In this document: positions 13,717-13,756 of the stretch, piece after piece
Layout: every line of letters begins with the position of its first letter
Position numbering within the stretch: position 1 is the first letter of the stretch
DNA from: Spirochaetales bacterium
Lineage (GTDB): Bacteria; Spirochaetota; Spirochaetia; JAGLYY01
Reading direction: 5' to 3'
Assembly: GCA_023131935.1 (NCBI GenBank)
Contig: JAGLYY010000183.1
Span: 1 to 13,756 of the forward strand
Length of the DNA: 13,756 nucleotides
The notes under the pieces: generated by a model
What the model saw: only the letters and a program-made list of their open reading frames with translations
What the model was told of the DNA's origin: nothing
Databases searched by the model: none
Position numbers and translations under genes: made by a program

Positions 13717-13756
13717 AGGGTTTACGTATTGACCGAAGCAGGGCACCCAAAACCTT

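Larger units (their letters stand above)
12140..13720 (+). mobile_element. IS110-family insertion sequence (ends approximate)
   Basis: An intact IS110-family recombinase is flanked by non-coding arms of about 150 and 320 bases, the usual composition of such elements. There are no long terminal inverted repeats, as expected. Both outer flanks carry ACTTGAC (12141-12147 and 13671-13677) followed 22-29 bases later by TCAGGyTGTAGG (12170-12181 and 13693-13704). These shared words may mark the ends or the core/target sequence, but the exact boundaries need an empty-site comparison. Confidence 0.7.

Overview
The window suggests a diderm, Gram-negative bacterium of moderate G+C. The evidence is an RND efflux pump with its periplasmic adaptor, several exported thioredoxin-fold proteins and a predicted lipoprotein. 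I lean towards a free-living spirochaete: the lipobox is relaxed and the acetyltransferase resembles the YghO-like group as I remember it. The sequence alone does not prove this.

Layout. Positions 1-3511 (minus strand) hold an efflux operon: an AcrA/HlyD-type adaptor followed 10 bases later by an RND permease that runs off the left edge. A good sigma70-type promoter lies at 3572-3600. Divergent from it, at 3653-4318 (plus), is a NarL/LuxR-type regulator whose receiver domain has lost the phospho-acceptor aspartate (Cys54 in its place) and is rich in cysteine. A cluster of interchangeable hairpins follows.

Positions 4430-8699 (plus) form the most interesting region. It has a thioredoxin-CcdA/DsbD fusion, a membrane-anchored thioredoxin-like protein and an exported two-domain thioredoxin-like protein, all closely packed. 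These are followed by a very AT-rich stretch with an 81-residue precursor of a secreted six-cysteine peptide, a strong hairpin terminator, a probable beta-propeller lipoprotein, and an overlapping 42-residue one-helix membrane protein. My reading is that the redox genes deliver and exchange disulfides for the exported Cys-rich peptide. The arrangement recalls the Bacteroides loci that pair small Cys-containing NVEALA peptides with TlpA-like proteins and six-bladed propellers. No such locus is known to me outside Bacteroidota; this is inference from layout and motifs.

Positions 8700-9350 are a graveyard: a possible insertion-sequence end with a direct repeat, then the 3' part of a WYL-domain regulator broken by at least two frameshifts. 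Next come trmJ (9368-10093, plus) and, convergent with it, a zinc-ribbon membrane protein gene interrupted by one in-frame TAG. A full-length GNAT-superfamily protein lies at 10754-11875 (plus), followed by a 46-residue small protein gene (11934-12074, minus).

The right end (about 12140-13756) is an IS110-family insertion sequence with an apparently intact DEDD recombinase. Structured non-coding DNA on both sides is a candidate for the bridge/seek RNA. The exact ends were not resolved.
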